Assembly (NCBI GenBank): GCA_905215055.1
Contig: CAJMOH010000059.1
Location: forward strand, 1 to 14,475
Direction: 5' to 3'
DNA: 14,475 nt
DNA from: an uncultured bacterium
Lineage (GTDB): Bacteria > Bacillota > Clostridia > Oscillospirales > Acutalibacteraceae
Shown: positions 1-6,256 of the stretch, piece by piece
How the letters are laid out: every line of letters starts with the position of its first letter
Numbering within the stretch: position 1 is the stretch's first letter
The notes under the pieces: generated by a model
Told to the model about the DNA's origin: nothing
The model's database searches: none
The model's input: the letters and a program-made list of their open reading frames with translations, nothing else
Program-made: the position numbers and the translations under genes

Positions 1-9
1 TTTTTATTT

Positions 10-48
10 ACCCCTGGTTCAACCAGGGGTTTTGTTAAGCCTAAAGGC
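10..48. repeat. Paired-hairpin repeat module, left copy
   Basis: A near-perfect inverted repeat (CCCCTGG at 11-17, loop TTCAA, CCAGGGG at 23-29, extended by an A-T pair outside) is followed by the linker TTTTGTTAA and a short second hairpin, GCC-TAAA-GGC (39-48). The same architecture, with different stem sequences, recurs at 14429-14472. It lies outside any recognisable gene. It could be a dispersed intergenic hairpin element, a remnant end of an IS200/IS605-type element (these carry subterminal hairpins), or a terminator for a gene left of the window. The second stem is only 3 bp here, so on its own it would be unconvincing. Confidence 0.5.
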
Positions 49-51
49 AGC

Positions 52-92
52 AAAAAAAGAAGCCCAGAGGGAAACATCCCTTCTGGGCTTTT
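52..92 (-). terminator. Rho-independent terminator of the PadR-HAAS operon
   Basis: AGCCCAGA-GGG (61-71) pairs with CCC-TTCTGGGCT (78-89) with one bulged base. Read on the minus strand the hairpin is followed by seven U's (complement of the A-run at 52-58). It lies directly downstream of the stop of the small exported-protein gene and ends the three-gene minus-strand operon. Confidence 0.85.
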
Positions 93-93
93 G

Positions 94-531
94 TCATGGC
101 TGTTCTCCGGTAAAATAGAGAGAATATTTTTCAGGAAATTGTACCGCGAAGGTTGGAACGTTTTCCCCTGTGGCGTGTTTGGTAAAGGCACAGCCGCCGA
201 ACCCTCGGCCAATCCCCTGCACGGAAAGCTCATAAAGTCTGCCGTCTGGGTTGATTTCGGTTTGCCGGTAAGTGCCGGTGAGGGTGTCCTCCATACCTTC
301 CCGATGGATTTTCAGCTTGCCATTTTCAGCGAAAAAAGTGATTACCATCGCTTTCGCATCAGGGTACAGGTCCTTCTGACCAGGGGCGCAGGCGACCACC
401 TGGCCGTCCTTGTCAAACACAGCAGTCATGGTCCAGCCGCAATCCTCAAGAGAGAGACGGCTTGCGCACCCTTCACAGAAAATCACCAGCAGCATGGCTA
501 GAAGACACAAGGCTCCCAGTTTCTTTTTCAT
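94..531 (-). CDS. Small exported protein, possible lipoprotein (unknown function)
   Basis: A 145-aa protein of unknown function. The N-terminus has a Lys-rich n-region (MKKK) and a hydrophobic core to about residue 18, then CEGC with Cys22 as a possible lipidation site. The -3/-2 residues are atypical for a lipobox, so lipidation is uncertain and a plain signal peptide or membrane anchor is possible. The rest reads as a small beta-rich extracytoplasmic domain, with a WTMTAVFDKDG stretch typical of small secreted Clostridia proteins. It is the last gene of the PadR-HAAS operon. Its ATG lies 3 nt after the stop of the HAAS gene, so it is probably translationally coupled, and a terminator follows immediately. 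By position it may be the envelope-side partner of the HAAS membrane protein. That role is inference; no enzymatic motif is visible. Confidence 0.75.
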   Translation of the reverse strand: MKKKLGALCLLAMLLVIFCEGCASRLSLEDCGWTMTAVFDKDGQVVACAPGQKDLYPDAKAMVITFFAENGKLKIHREGMEDTLTGTYRQTEINPDGRLYELSVQGIGRGFGGCAFTKHATGENVPTFAVQFPEKYSLYFTGEQP

Positions 532-534
532 CCC

Positions 535-975
535 TTACCCCTTCCTTTTTCGGATCAGCCGGCAGGTGAAGAACACAGCCAGCACCAGGGCCATCCCCGC
601 CAGAATCAAGAGCGGAGGGGACAGGTCCACCGCGCCCAGCACCAGAATTCCCGTGCTGCCCTGGGCATAGCCGATGGCGTCTTTGGGCAGCCAGGGCTGT
701 CTGGAGGCAAAATAGGCGGCCAGAAGCACCACGCAGCCTGCGCAGGAAAGGATCACGCCCGCCAGGAGCCTGCCGTTGTTCCGCTTTTCCAGTGGACCCC
801 TCACCCCGGCGGCATACTCCCCTGGAGATCCCAAGCGTTCCGCCACCTGCTGCTCGGTTTCCCCATGCTCGGCGCCGGAGTCAAAAATTTCCTCCAGGTC
901 TCTGAGAACCTCCTGTTTTCTTTTCCTCGGCAGGGAAAGGTGCTTCCTCACCTGCCGGATGTACTCCTCTTTCAT
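535..975 (-). CDS. HAAS/DUF1700-type membrane protein
   Basis: A 146-aa protein. Residues 1 to about 60 form the charged alpha-helical HAAS (DUF1700-like) domain: MKEEYIRQVRKHL, then LPRKRKQEVLRDLEEIF and the VAERLGSPGEYA segment typical of the family. Two hydrophobic helices follow (about 70-92 and 118-138), and the protein ends in a basic RLIRKRKG tail. HAAS proteins are commonly encoded directly after PadR-type regulators and are thought to link membrane state to the regulator. The start at 975 was chosen over an in-frame upstream one because it follows a strong SD (GGAAGGAGG) and overlaps the padR-type stop by one base (TGATG), a translational-coupling arrangement. The family assignment is fairly secure; the signal sensed is unknown. 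Confidence 0.85.
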   Translation of the reverse strand: MKEEYIRQVRKHLSLPRKRKQEVLRDLEEIFDSGAEHGETEQQVAERLGSPGEYAAGVRGPLEKRNNGRLLAGVILSCAGCVVLLAAYFASRQPWLPKDAIGYAQGSTGILVLGAVDLSPPLLILAGMALVLAVFFTCRLIRKRKG

Positions 976-1328
976 CAAACTGCCTCCTTCCAGCTCTGAA
1001 TAAACCCTTCCACACAGCGGGCGTAGTCCTGCCAAAAGCCTGTCAGCTCCTCCAAGGACTGCCGCCCCTTTTCCGTGAGAGAATAATACTTTTTCGAGCC
1101 GCCGTTGGCTGCGGCGGGGGCCAGCCGGGTTGTAACGAGCCCTTGCTCTTGCAGCCGGTAAAGAATGGGGTAGATGGTCCCCTCTCTGGCGTAGCCCAGC
1201 ACAGCGCCGCCCCGCTGGTTCAGCTGAGTCAAAATCTCATAGCCATAGGTTTCCCTTTGGGCAATCAGACACAGCAGGATCATCTCCAGCGCGCCCTTTT
1301 TGAATTGCTGTACATACCGGCCTTCCAT
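975..1328 (-). CDS. PadR-family transcriptional regulator
   Basis: A 117-aa winged-helix repressor of the small PadR subfamily. Visible motifs are the N-terminal FKKGALEMILLCLI helix, the YGYEIL segment, the recognition region EGTIYPILYRLQEQGLV and the wing KKYYSLTEKGRQ, followed by a dimerisation helix at about 90-117. The start at 1328 is preferred over an upstream in-frame ATG because it has an SD (AAAGGAGA) and the protein then begins as the family does; the longer form would translate across the promoter. It is first in an operon with the HAAS gene and a small exported protein. A perfect 8-bp inverted repeat lies between its -10 element and its start, which suggests autorepression. The inducer cannot be told from sequence. 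Confidence 0.92.
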   Translation of the reverse strand: MEGRYVQQFKKGALEMILLCLIAQRETYGYEILTQLNQRGGAVLGYAREGTIYPILYRLQEQGLVTTRLAPAAANGGSKKYYSLTEKGRQSLEELTGFWQDYARCVEGFIQSWKEAV

Positions 1329-1347
1329 GGCTTTCTCCTTTCCATTG

Positions 1348-1368
1348 CTATTTAGTATTGCTAAATAG
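1348..1368. promoter_or_regulatory. Candidate PadR operator
   Basis: CTATTTAG (1348-1355), a 5-nt spacer and CTAAATAG (1361-1368) form a perfect 8-bp inverted repeat. It sits between the -10 box of the PadR-HAAS promoter and the SD, where a bound repressor would block transcription. An AT-rich palindrome of this kind at a padR-type promoter is a typical autoregulatory site. Binding itself is inference. Confidence 0.7.
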
Positions 1369-1377
1369 ATTGAGATC

Positions 1378-1406
1378 AGTATAGCCCCTCCCGCTGGAAA
1401 AGTCAA
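1378..1406 (-). promoter_or_regulatory. Sigma-A promoter of the PadR-HAAS operon
   Basis: On the minus strand: -35 TTGACT (1406-1401), a 17-nt spacer and -10 TATACT (1383-1378). The expected start site, about 1370, lies next to the candidate PadR operator. The promoter sits wholly between the nitroreductase stop and the padR-type start, so the operon has its own promoter. Confidence 0.85.
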
Positions 1407-1419
1407 GAGGGGAGGGGCT
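1383..1419. repeat. 10-bp perfect inverted repeat overlapping the padR promoter
   Basis: AGCCCCTCCC (1383-1392) pairs exactly with GGGAGGGGCT (1410-1419), with a 17-nt loop that contains the -35 box. On the plus strand the hairpin is followed by GGCTTTTT, so it could terminate plus-strand antisense transcription. On the minus strand no U-run follows, so it is at best a weak terminator for the upstream nitroreductase gene. It might also be a second operator. Confidence 0.5.
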
Positions 1420-1425
1420 GGCTTT

Positions 1426-2136
1426 TTAGATTCCCTTCCAGTTTTTCAGAATTTCCTCGGTGGAGCGGGCCATTTCCCAGGCAAAGTCCGAGATATACTT
1501 TCGCTTGAAGAAGGCCTGGGCCTGGTCGTTGGGATAAAATTCCTGCAATTCCTCCTCCGTCAGATCATGATAGCCGTTTTCCATGACAATCGTCTTTTGG
1601 GGGAACCGGCTGGTCTGGGGCCGGTCCTTCTGCTGCTGGGTGGGATAGCCGAACACCAGCATGGAAACCGGCGCCACAAAGGGAGGCAGATCAAACAGCT
1701 TTTGGTGTTCCTCCCACTGTTCGATAATGTCCCCGATGTAGCAGGAGCCGATACCCAGGCTTTCCGCGGCGACGCAGGCGGCGTGAGCGGCAATCACTGT
1801 GTCGTTTGTGGCAAGGATTAAATCGCTGAGCCGGGGATTGGGAATCTCCTCACAGCCGGCCTGCTGGAATTTTCGCACCCAGCGGCGGTAATCCGCCAAG
1901 AATACCAGCACCATGGGCGCCTTGGCGATAAAGGGCTGATGATCGCAGGTTTGGGCCAGCTTGTCCTTCTTGGCCTGGTCGGTCACGTCCAAAATGGAGT
2001 ACAGCATGGAATTGCCCGCGGTGGGCGCCCGCATAGCAGCCGCCAAAATCGTCTGCTTCTCCTCAGCGCCGATGGGACGGTCCTCAAATACCCGGACGGA
2101 CTTTCGCTGCATGAGAACTCGAATGGTTTCGTTCAT
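1426..2136 (-). CDS. Nitroreductase-family FMN oxidoreductase
   Basis: A 236-aa protein of the nitroreductase superfamily, which are dimeric FMN enzymes that use NAD(P)H to reduce nitro compounds, quinones or flavins. The hallmark N-terminal phosphate-binding RKSVR is at residues 11-15, followed by MRAPTAGNS, where the family has its APSAxN flavin loop. The central ESLGIGSCYIGDI matches the conserved region near the isoalloxazine ring, and SMLVFGYPTQ is the usual late beta-strand. The C-terminal extension (about 170-236) resembles NfsA/Frp-type members. The start at 2136 has a strong SD (AGGAGGG). A promoter lies about 100 nt upstream, divergent from the Gfo/Idh gene. No clear terminator follows, so read-through into the PadR operon is possible. 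The substrate is unknown. Confidence 0.9.
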   Translation of the reverse strand: MNETIRVLMQRKSVRVFEDRPIGAEEKQTILAAAMRAPTAGNSMLYSILDVTDQAKKDKLAQTCDHQPFIAKAPMVLVFLADYRRWVRKFQQAGCEEIPNPRLSDLILATNDTVIAAHAACVAAESLGIGSCYIGDIIEQWEEHQKLFDLPPFVAPVSMLVFGYPTQQQKDRPQTSRFPQKTIVMENGYHDLTEEELQEFYPNDQAQAFFKRKYISDFAWEMARSTEEILKNWKGI

Positions 2137-2236
2137 AGGCTTTCCCTCCTAAACTTGCCCCCAGACGGGGAGGCGCGGACAACAGTCCCTGGGCCGCGGG
2201 TCCTTCCGTATCTGGGAGCTTTCTTTGCTGGGATTA

Positions 2237-2265
2237 AGTATAGCATGGTTCTCTGTGAAGCGCAA
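2237..2265 (-). promoter_or_regulatory. Putative promoter of the nitroreductase gene
   Basis: Minus strand: TTGCGC (2265-2260), a 17-nt spacer and TATACT (2242-2237). The -10 is good and the -35 weak (TTG conserved). It implies a leader of about 95 nt that is GC-rich and can form local hairpins; no known riboswitch was recognised there. Confidence 0.55.
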
Positions 2266-2299
2266 CGAAGGGAGAAAGGTGAAAAAACTTTGATGATCG

Positions 2300-2339
2300 G
2301 GAAAATTTCCTTTGCAAAATGAAAAATATAGGCTATAAT
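2300..2339 (+). promoter_or_regulatory. Promoter of the Gfo/Idh-isomerase operon with adjoining palindromes
   Basis: -35 TTTGCA (2311-2316), a 17-nt spacer and a perfect -10 TATAAT (2334-2339). Directly upstream is the palindrome GGAAA-A-TTTCC (2300-2310), and the -35 itself lies in TTTGCAAA (2311-2318). Both are plausible operator sites for a regulator encoded elsewhere. The promoter call is strong; the operator call is tentative. Confidence 0.7.
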
Positions 2340-2388
2340 CACAAAAGAGGGATTTCCTCCCACTATCGGTCAAAGGAGTGTATTGCAC

Positions 2389-3441
2389 ATGAAAGTAGCG
2401 GTTATTGGATGCGGCACCATCGCCAACGCCGCCCATATTCCTTCTTATGTAAAAAATCCTGAGGCGGAGATCAAATATTTCTGCGACATCATTCCAGAAC
2501 GGGCCCAGGCCGCTGTGGAGAAATATGGCTGCGGCACGGCGGTGGTTGATTACCACCAAGTTCTCGCGGACCCAGAGGTGGAGGCTGTTTCCGTCTGCAC
2601 CCCCAACAATGTTCACCCCCAAATTGCCATAGACGCCCTGCGCGCCGGGAAAAATGTGCTGTGCGAAAAGCCCGCTGCCCGCACCTACGCCGAAGCCCTG
2701 GAAATGCAAAAGGTGCAGCACGAGGCGGGAAAGGTGTTGAACATCGGCGTTGTCAACCGCTTTAACGACAACGTCAACCGAATTAAGGAGTACATCGACC
2801 AGGGCAAGCTGGGAACGGTTCATCAGGTGTATGTCAGCTTTCGGGCGCACCGGTCCATTCCCGGCCTGGGCGGAGACTTTACCAACAAAGCGGTCGCCGG
2901 CGGCGGCGTGCTCATTGACTGGGGCGTTCACTATCTGGACATTGTCATGTATTGCTGCGGGGACCCCGCCATTAAGACTGTCACAGGCGAGACCTTCTGC
3001 AAGCTGGGCAGGGACATGGAAAACTATGTCTACACGGACATGTGGGCAGGTCCACCCAAGTATGACGGCGTTTACAATGTGGATGATTCCGTCACCGGCT
3101 TGATCCGCACCTCCGGCCCGGTGATCACCCTCAACGGCGCCTGGGCGCAGAACATTGGGGAAGAGGACCGCTACATTGACTTTATGGGGGACAAGGGAGG
3201 CATCCGCCTGCGCTATGGTGCGGACTTCACCCTGTTCACCACGGAAAACGGCGCGTTGATCAACTACACGCCCCAGGCTCCCAGCCGGGATATGTTCCAA
3301 AATGAAATCGACGCCTTTATCGACTGTATCAAAACCGGCAGGAAGCTGCCGTCCCACATTGATACTGTGATTGTCACCGCCAAAATGATGCAGGCCATCT
3401 ACGATTCTGCCCAGCAGCATCGGGAAATTGTCCTGGAGTAA
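2389..3441 (+). CDS. Gfo/Idh/MocA-family NAD(P)-dependent oxidoreductase
   Basis: A 350-aa sugar/cyclitol dehydrogenase-type protein. The N-terminal Rossmann fold carries VIGCGTIANAAHIP (glycine motif at residues 6-12), and the family's EKP motif is at residues 93-95 (CEKPAA). In the C-terminal substrate domain the catalytic pair Asp177 and His181 is intact in GGGVLIDWGVHYLD, so the enzyme should be active. Such enzymes oxidise a secondary hydroxyl of a sugar, sugar acid or inositol to a ketone. ATG 2389 is preferred to the in-frame TTG at 2383 because the SD AAAGGAG ends 10 nt before the ATG but only 4 nt before the TTG. A TIM-barrel isomerase follows after 20 nt in the same operon, so the product is probably processed by that partner. 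The substrate cannot be named. Confidence 0.9.
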   Translation: MKVAVIGCGTIANAAHIPSYVKNPEAEIKYFCDIIPERAQAAVEKYGCGTAVVDYHQVLADPEVEAVSVCTPNNVHPQIAIDALRAGKNVLCEKPAARTYAEALEMQKVQHEAGKVLNIGVVNRFNDNVNRIKEYIDQGKLGTVHQVYVSFRAHRSIPGLGGDFTNKAVAGGGVLIDWGVHYLDIVMYCCGDPAIKTVTGETFCKLGRDMENYVYTDMWAGPPKYDGVYNVDDSVTGLIRTSGPVITLNGAWAQNIGEEDRYIDFMGDKGGIRLRYGADFTLFTTENGALINYTPQAPSRDMFQNEIDAFIDCIKTGRKLPSHIDTVIVTAKMMQAIYDSAQQHREIVLE

Positions 3442-3461
3442 CCCTAGAGAGGAGCGCGCGT

Positions 3462-4304
3462 ATGTATCCCTTTTCCATTGGTGTGATGTTGGATTCCTTC
3501 CGCACAGGCGTGGCGGAGGCCTTGGACAAGGCCAAAGCCCTGGGCGCTCAGGGAATTCAGGTGTATGCCACCCGTGGGGAAATGTCCCCCCGGGAAATGA
3601 CTTCCTCCCGCCGCCGGGAATTTCTTCAGGCGGTGAAGGATCACGGCTTGGTTATTTCCGCCCTGTGCGGTGATTTGGGCCAGGGGTTTGGAAATCCAGA
3701 AAAAAACCCGGAGCTGATTGAGGAGTCCAAGCGGATTCTGGATCTGGCCAAGGATCTGGAAACAGAGGTGGTGACCACCCATATCGGCGTGGTGCCGGAG
3801 GACAAGACCCATCCCCGCTACGCCATTATGCAGGAGGCCTGCGGCCAGCTGGCCGCCTACGCGGATTCTATGGGAGCCCACTTCGCCATTGAGACTGGCC
3901 CTGAAAAGGCCGTTACCCTGAAGAGCTTTTTAGACGGCCTTCATTCCACCGGCGTGGCGGTGAATCTGGACCCCGCCAACTTTGTCATGGTGACAGGGGA
4001 CGATCCCGTGCAGGCGGTGTACACCCTGAAGGACTACATTGTTCACACCCATGCTAAGGACGGCCGGCGGCTGCACTATGTGGACCCAGAGATTCTGTAC
4101 GGCATGGTGGAATCCGAAATGCTCAACGACGCCTCCTTTATCGAGCTGCCTTTGGGACAGGGAGACGTGGATTTTCCCCAATATCTGAAGGCCCTGGATG
4201 AAATTGGCTACAAGGGTTTTTTGACCATCGAGCGGGAAGTGGGCAAAAATCCCGAGGCGGATATTGCCCTGGCTGTAACATTCCTAAAGGAGCGGATTGG
4301 CTGA
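3462..4304 (+). CDS. Sugar phosphate isomerase/epimerase-like TIM-barrel protein
   Basis: A 280-aa protein of the xylose isomerase-like TIM-barrel (AP endonuclease 2) superfamily. Likely metal and catalytic residues sit at the strand ends: Glu144 (FAIETGPE), Asp170 (VNLDPANF), His195/His197 (IVHTHAKD) and Glu257 (FLTIERE). The early strand IGVMLDSF and the VVTTHIGVV segment also fit the family, and the length is typical. Members isomerise or epimerise keto- or aldo-sugars, dehydrate inosose (IolE-like), or cleave 3-keto-glycosides. It begins 20 nt after the Gfo/Idh gene with SD AGAGGAG and is followed by a terminator, so the two form one operon. The likely role is to act on the ketone made by the neighbouring dehydrogenase; this is inferred from context. 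Confidence 0.88.
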   Translation: MYPFSIGVMLDSFRTGVAEALDKAKALGAQGIQVYATRGEMSPREMTSSRRREFLQAVKDHGLVISALCGDLGQGFGNPEKNPELIEESKRILDLAKDLETEVVTTHIGVVPEDKTHPRYAIMQEACGQLAAYADSMGAHFAIETGPEKAVTLKSFLDGLHSTGVAVNLDPANFVMVTGDDPVQAVYTLKDYIVHTHAKDGRRLHYVDPEILYGMVESEMLNDASFIELPLGQGDVDFPQYLKALDEIGYKGFLTIEREVGKNPEADIALAVTFLKERIG

Positions 4305-4312
4305 ATCTGATG

Positions 4313-4348
4313 AAAAGCGTTTCCAGCAGCGGCTGGAGGCGCTTTTTT
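4313..4348 (+). terminator. Terminator of the Gfo/Idh-isomerase operon
   Basis: AAAAGCG-TTTCCAGC pairs with GGCTGGA-GGCGCTTTT across a small loop with a minor internal mismatch, and ends in a run of six T's. It starts 8 nt after the stop codon. Confidence 0.85.
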
Positions 4349-4360
4349 CTCGAAAACTGG

Positions 4361-4389
4361 TTGAAAAATGCGGAGCCGTGTGGTAGAAT
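4361..4389 (+). promoter_or_regulatory. Sigma-A promoter of the YitT-family gene
   Basis: TTGAAA (4361-4366), a 17-nt spacer and TAGAAT (4384-4389), placed after the preceding terminator. Transcription should start near 4396, just before the hairpin leader at 4407-4446. Confidence 0.75.
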
Positions 4390-4406
4390 CTCAACGGCTT
4401 TAAAAG

Positions 4407-4446
4407 GAGAAGCGTGTTTATCAAGAGCCGCGCGGCGCCGCTTCTC
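4407..4446 (+). promoter_or_regulatory. Leader hairpin covering an SD/GTG in front of the YitT-family gene
   Basis: GAGAAGCG (4407-4414) pairs perfectly with CGCTTCTC (4439-4446), and the loop contains the self-complementary GCCGCGCGGC. The left arm covers most of the strong SD AAAAGGAGA and the first base of an in-frame GTG at 4414. In the folded state that start would be masked, leaving ATG 4477 as the open one. It may be a translational control element or just a stable leader hairpin. Confidence 0.5.
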
Positions 4447-4476
4447 GAAAAAAGAATCAAGCAAGGGATGGTTTCT

Positions 4477-5379
4477 ATGGCAACGGAACAAGGACAGGAA
4501 AGCGGGCAGCGGGGCATTGCCTCTCTGTTTACCACGGCGAATCTGAAGGCGTTTTTGTTGGTAAACCTGGGAGTCCTGCTGATGACAGTGGGCGTCTACT
4601 TTTTCAAGCTGCCCAACAACTTTACCACCGGCGGCGTCAGCGGTCTGGCGATCCTTTTGAGCAGCGTCATTCCCTTCCTCTCCACAGCAACACTGATGGC
4701 CATCATCAACGTTCTGCTGCTGGTGCTGGGCTATTTGTTTCTTGGACGGGAGTTTGGCTTCTGGACCACCTACTGCAGCCTGATGTACTCTCTGGAGACC
4801 TGGATCTTGGAGCGGGTGTATCCCATGGACAAGCCCTTTACCGACCAGCCCCTGCTGGAGCTTTGCTTCGCCATGATGCTGCCGGCGGTGGGGTCCGCCC
4901 TGATGTTCAACTACAACGCCTCCAGCGGCGGCACGGATATTATAGCCATGATCCTAAAGAAATACACCAATATCTCGGAGATCGGAAAAGCCTTGTTCGT
5001 CAGCGACAGTGTCATCGCTCTGGCCTCCTGTTTCTTCTTTGGCATCCAAACCGGCATGTTCTCCATCCTGGGCCTGTTTCTCAAGGCCTTTGTGGTGGAC
5101 TCTGTTATTGAGAGCATCAACCTGTGCAAGTTTTTCTCCATCGTCACCTCCAAGCCCAACCAGATCTGCAAATTTATTATCGAGGATTTAAAGCGCAGCT
5201 CCACTGTGTTGGATGGGGAGGGTGCTTATTCCCATCAGGACCGAAAGGTGGTGCTTACTGCTGTCCGCCGGGGCGAGGCGGTGCGGCTGCGTCAGAAATG
5301 CAAGGAGATCGATCCCCACTCCTTCATGTTTATCACCAATACCAGCGAGATCATCGGCAAGGGGTTCCGCTCCGACTGA
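4477..5379 (+). CDS. YitT-family membrane protein (DUF161 + DUF2179)
   Basis: A 300-aa integral membrane protein of the YitT family, whose transport role or substrate is not firmly established. Several hydrophobic helices run from about residue 20 to 205, including the family hallmarks LPNNFTTGGVSGLAILL and NASSGGTDIIAMILKKYT. A soluble C-terminal DUF2179-type domain (about 220-300; VVLTAVRRGEA and DPHSFMFITNTSEIIGKGF) is complete. The start is ambiguous. GTG 4414 has the better SD (AAAAGGAG) and would give 321 aa, but it lies in a hairpin arm and would add a hydrophilic tail unlike the family. ATG 4477 has a weaker SD (AAGGGA, 9-nt spacing) and gives the more usual length. The gene is monocistronic, with its own promoter and terminator. 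Confidence 0.88.
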   Translation: MATEQGQESGQRGIASLFTTANLKAFLLVNLGVLLMTVGVYFFKLPNNFTTGGVSGLAILLSSVIPFLSTATLMAIINVLLLVLGYLFLGREFGFWTTYCSLMYSLETWILERVYPMDKPFTDQPLLELCFAMMLPAVGSALMFNYNASSGGTDIIAMILKKYTNISEIGKALFVSDSVIALASCFFFGIQTGMFSILGLFLKAFVVDSVIESINLCKFFSIVTSKPNQICKFIIEDLKRSSTVLDGEGAYSHQDRKVVLTAVRRGEAVRLRQKCKEIDPHSFMFITNTSEIIGKGFRSD

Positions 5380-5384
5380 TGGAC

Positions 5385-5411
5385 AAAAGGGCCGCTTTTG
5401 GCGGCCCTTTT
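5385..5411 (+). terminator. Terminator of the YitT-family gene
   Basis: A perfect 11-bp stem, AAAAGGGCCGC (5385-5395) with GCGGCCCTTTT (5401-5411), and a 5-nt loop, starting 5 nt after the stop. The T-run is part of the stem, so it may work in both directions. Confidence 0.88.
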
Positions 5412-5428
5412 GCGTTGCCCTTCGGCTT

Positions 5429-5471
5429 AAAAAAAGGGGGCCGTGGTCCACATGCGAAAACCACAGCCCCC
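5429..5471 (-). terminator. Terminator of the GNAT gene
   Basis: On the minus strand GGGGGCTGTGGT (5471-5460) pairs with ACCACGGCCCCC (5447-5436) with one mismatch, followed by seven U's (complement of 5435-5429). It faces the YitT-gene terminator, so the two convergent units are well insulated. Confidence 0.88.
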
Positions 5472-5500
5472 TTTACTGGCAAAGCCCTCGAGGGAGAGTT

Positions 5501-6052
5501 TTACCGGTCGCTTTTTAAAATCCCGTAGTAGCAAGCGTCGCAGATTCCCTGGTTGTTCCAGTCGGAGCATCGCAGGGTCCCCTCATACTGCATGCCGCAT
5601 TTCTTCATCACGCTGCCGGAGTTTGGATTTCGCGGATCATGCCGGCACTCAATCCTGTTGGCGCCCACCACGTCGAAGAAAAAGCCGATCAAGGCTTCCA
5701 GCGCCTCCGAGGTGATTCCCTGGTGCCACCAGTCTCTTCCAATACAATAGCCAATGTGTACCATGCCGGTGCTTTCCTTTATATCCACTGCGGAGATGCT
5801 GCCGATGGGCTGGTTTCCGTTGGATTTCAGGACAATGGCCCACTGATAAAAGGTGTCGCCGCCGTAGGAGTTGACCCAGTCCTCGATCACCTGACGGCTC
5901 ACCTCGGGACTGGAATGAGCCGGCCATGTGAGAAATTTTGTAACCTGGCTGTCAGAGGCCCAGTTCTGGTACATTGCGCTGGCGTCCTGCACCTCAAATT
6001 TTCTCAAAATAAGGCGCTCTGTCTCTAAGCGCTGGGTTCCGCAATGGTTCAT
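5501..6052 (-). CDS. RimJ/RimL-type GNAT N-acetyltransferase
   Basis: A 183-aa GNAT-fold acetyltransferase of the Acetyltransf_3 (RimJ/RimL) group, which transfers acetyl from acetyl-CoA to an amine on a protein N-terminus or small molecule. It shows the typical opening TERLILRKFEVQDA (about 10-23), the central strand VHIGYCIGRDWWHQG leading into the acetyl-CoA pyrophosphate-binding loop and helix GITSEALEALIGFFF, and the late NPNSGSVMKKCGMQYEGTLR segment that is nearly diagnostic. The length is normal. The start at 6052 has the SD AAGGGAGA; an open frame continues upstream to 6622 but runs across the promoter and is not coding. The gene has its own promoter and terminator and is divergent from the HD-domain operon. 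The substrate is unknown. Confidence 0.92.
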   Translation of the reverse strand: MNHCGTQRLETERLILRKFEVQDASAMYQNWASDSQVTKFLTWPAHSSPEVSRQVIEDWVNSYGGDTFYQWAIVLKSNGNQPIGSISAVDIKESTGMVHIGYCIGRDWWHQGITSEALEALIGFFFDVVGANRIECRHDPRNPNSGSVMKKCGMQYEGTLRCSDWNNQGICDACYYGILKSDR

Positions 6053-6089
6053 GCTTCTGTCTCCCTTCCATGGCTTCTTGAGCAGGTTC

Positions 6090-6118
6090 ATTATAGCAAA
6101 TTTCGGCTGGCCTGTCCA
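6090..6118 (-). promoter_or_regulatory. Promoter of the GNAT gene
   Basis: Minus strand: TGGACA (6118-6113), a 17-nt spacer and a perfect TATAAT (6095-6090), about 38 nt upstream of the start codon. Confidence 0.8.
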
Positions 6119-6175
6119 CGGTTTGCCTTGCCTGTCCGGCTCTGTGAAAAATGGCGCTTTTTCTTTTGGGAGAAA

Positions 6176-6204
6176 TTGAAAAGCGGCTCTTTTTGTGGTA
6201 TCCT
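6176..6204 (+). promoter_or_regulatory. Promoter of the HD-ABC operon
   Basis: TTGAAA (6176-6181), a 17-nt spacer and TATCCT (6199-6204). The short leader contains a 7-bp hairpin, AGGGAAA (6214-6220) with TTTCCCT (6230-6236), just before the SD; it has no T-run, so it is not a terminator. Confidence 0.65.
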
Positions 6205-6256
6205 TGTAGAAAAAGGGAAAAGCGCCGCCTTTCCCTGAAATGAATGGAGAGCCTGC

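Noticed and set aside
91..501. 136-aa plus-strand open frame opposite the small exported-protein gene
   Set aside because: The minus-strand gene has a signal peptide, SD, operon position and terminator; the plus frame begins inside that terminator region and has no promoter.
2137..2230. Possible riboswitch in the nitroreductase leader (FMN or similar)
   Set aside because: GC-rich and able to fold, but I could not match it to any known riboswitch core.
2149..3420. 423-aa minus-strand open frame antisense to the Gfo/Idh gene
   Set aside because: Its protein has no recognisable family and lies opposite a complete Gfo/Idh/MocA gene with all catalytic motifs; the frame is open because of GC-rich codon bias.
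6214..6236. Hairpin AGGGAAA/TTTCCCT considered as a terminator or attenuator before the HD gene
   Set aside because: Only 7 bp with a 9-nt loop and no following T-run; most likely a chance or minor leader hairpin.
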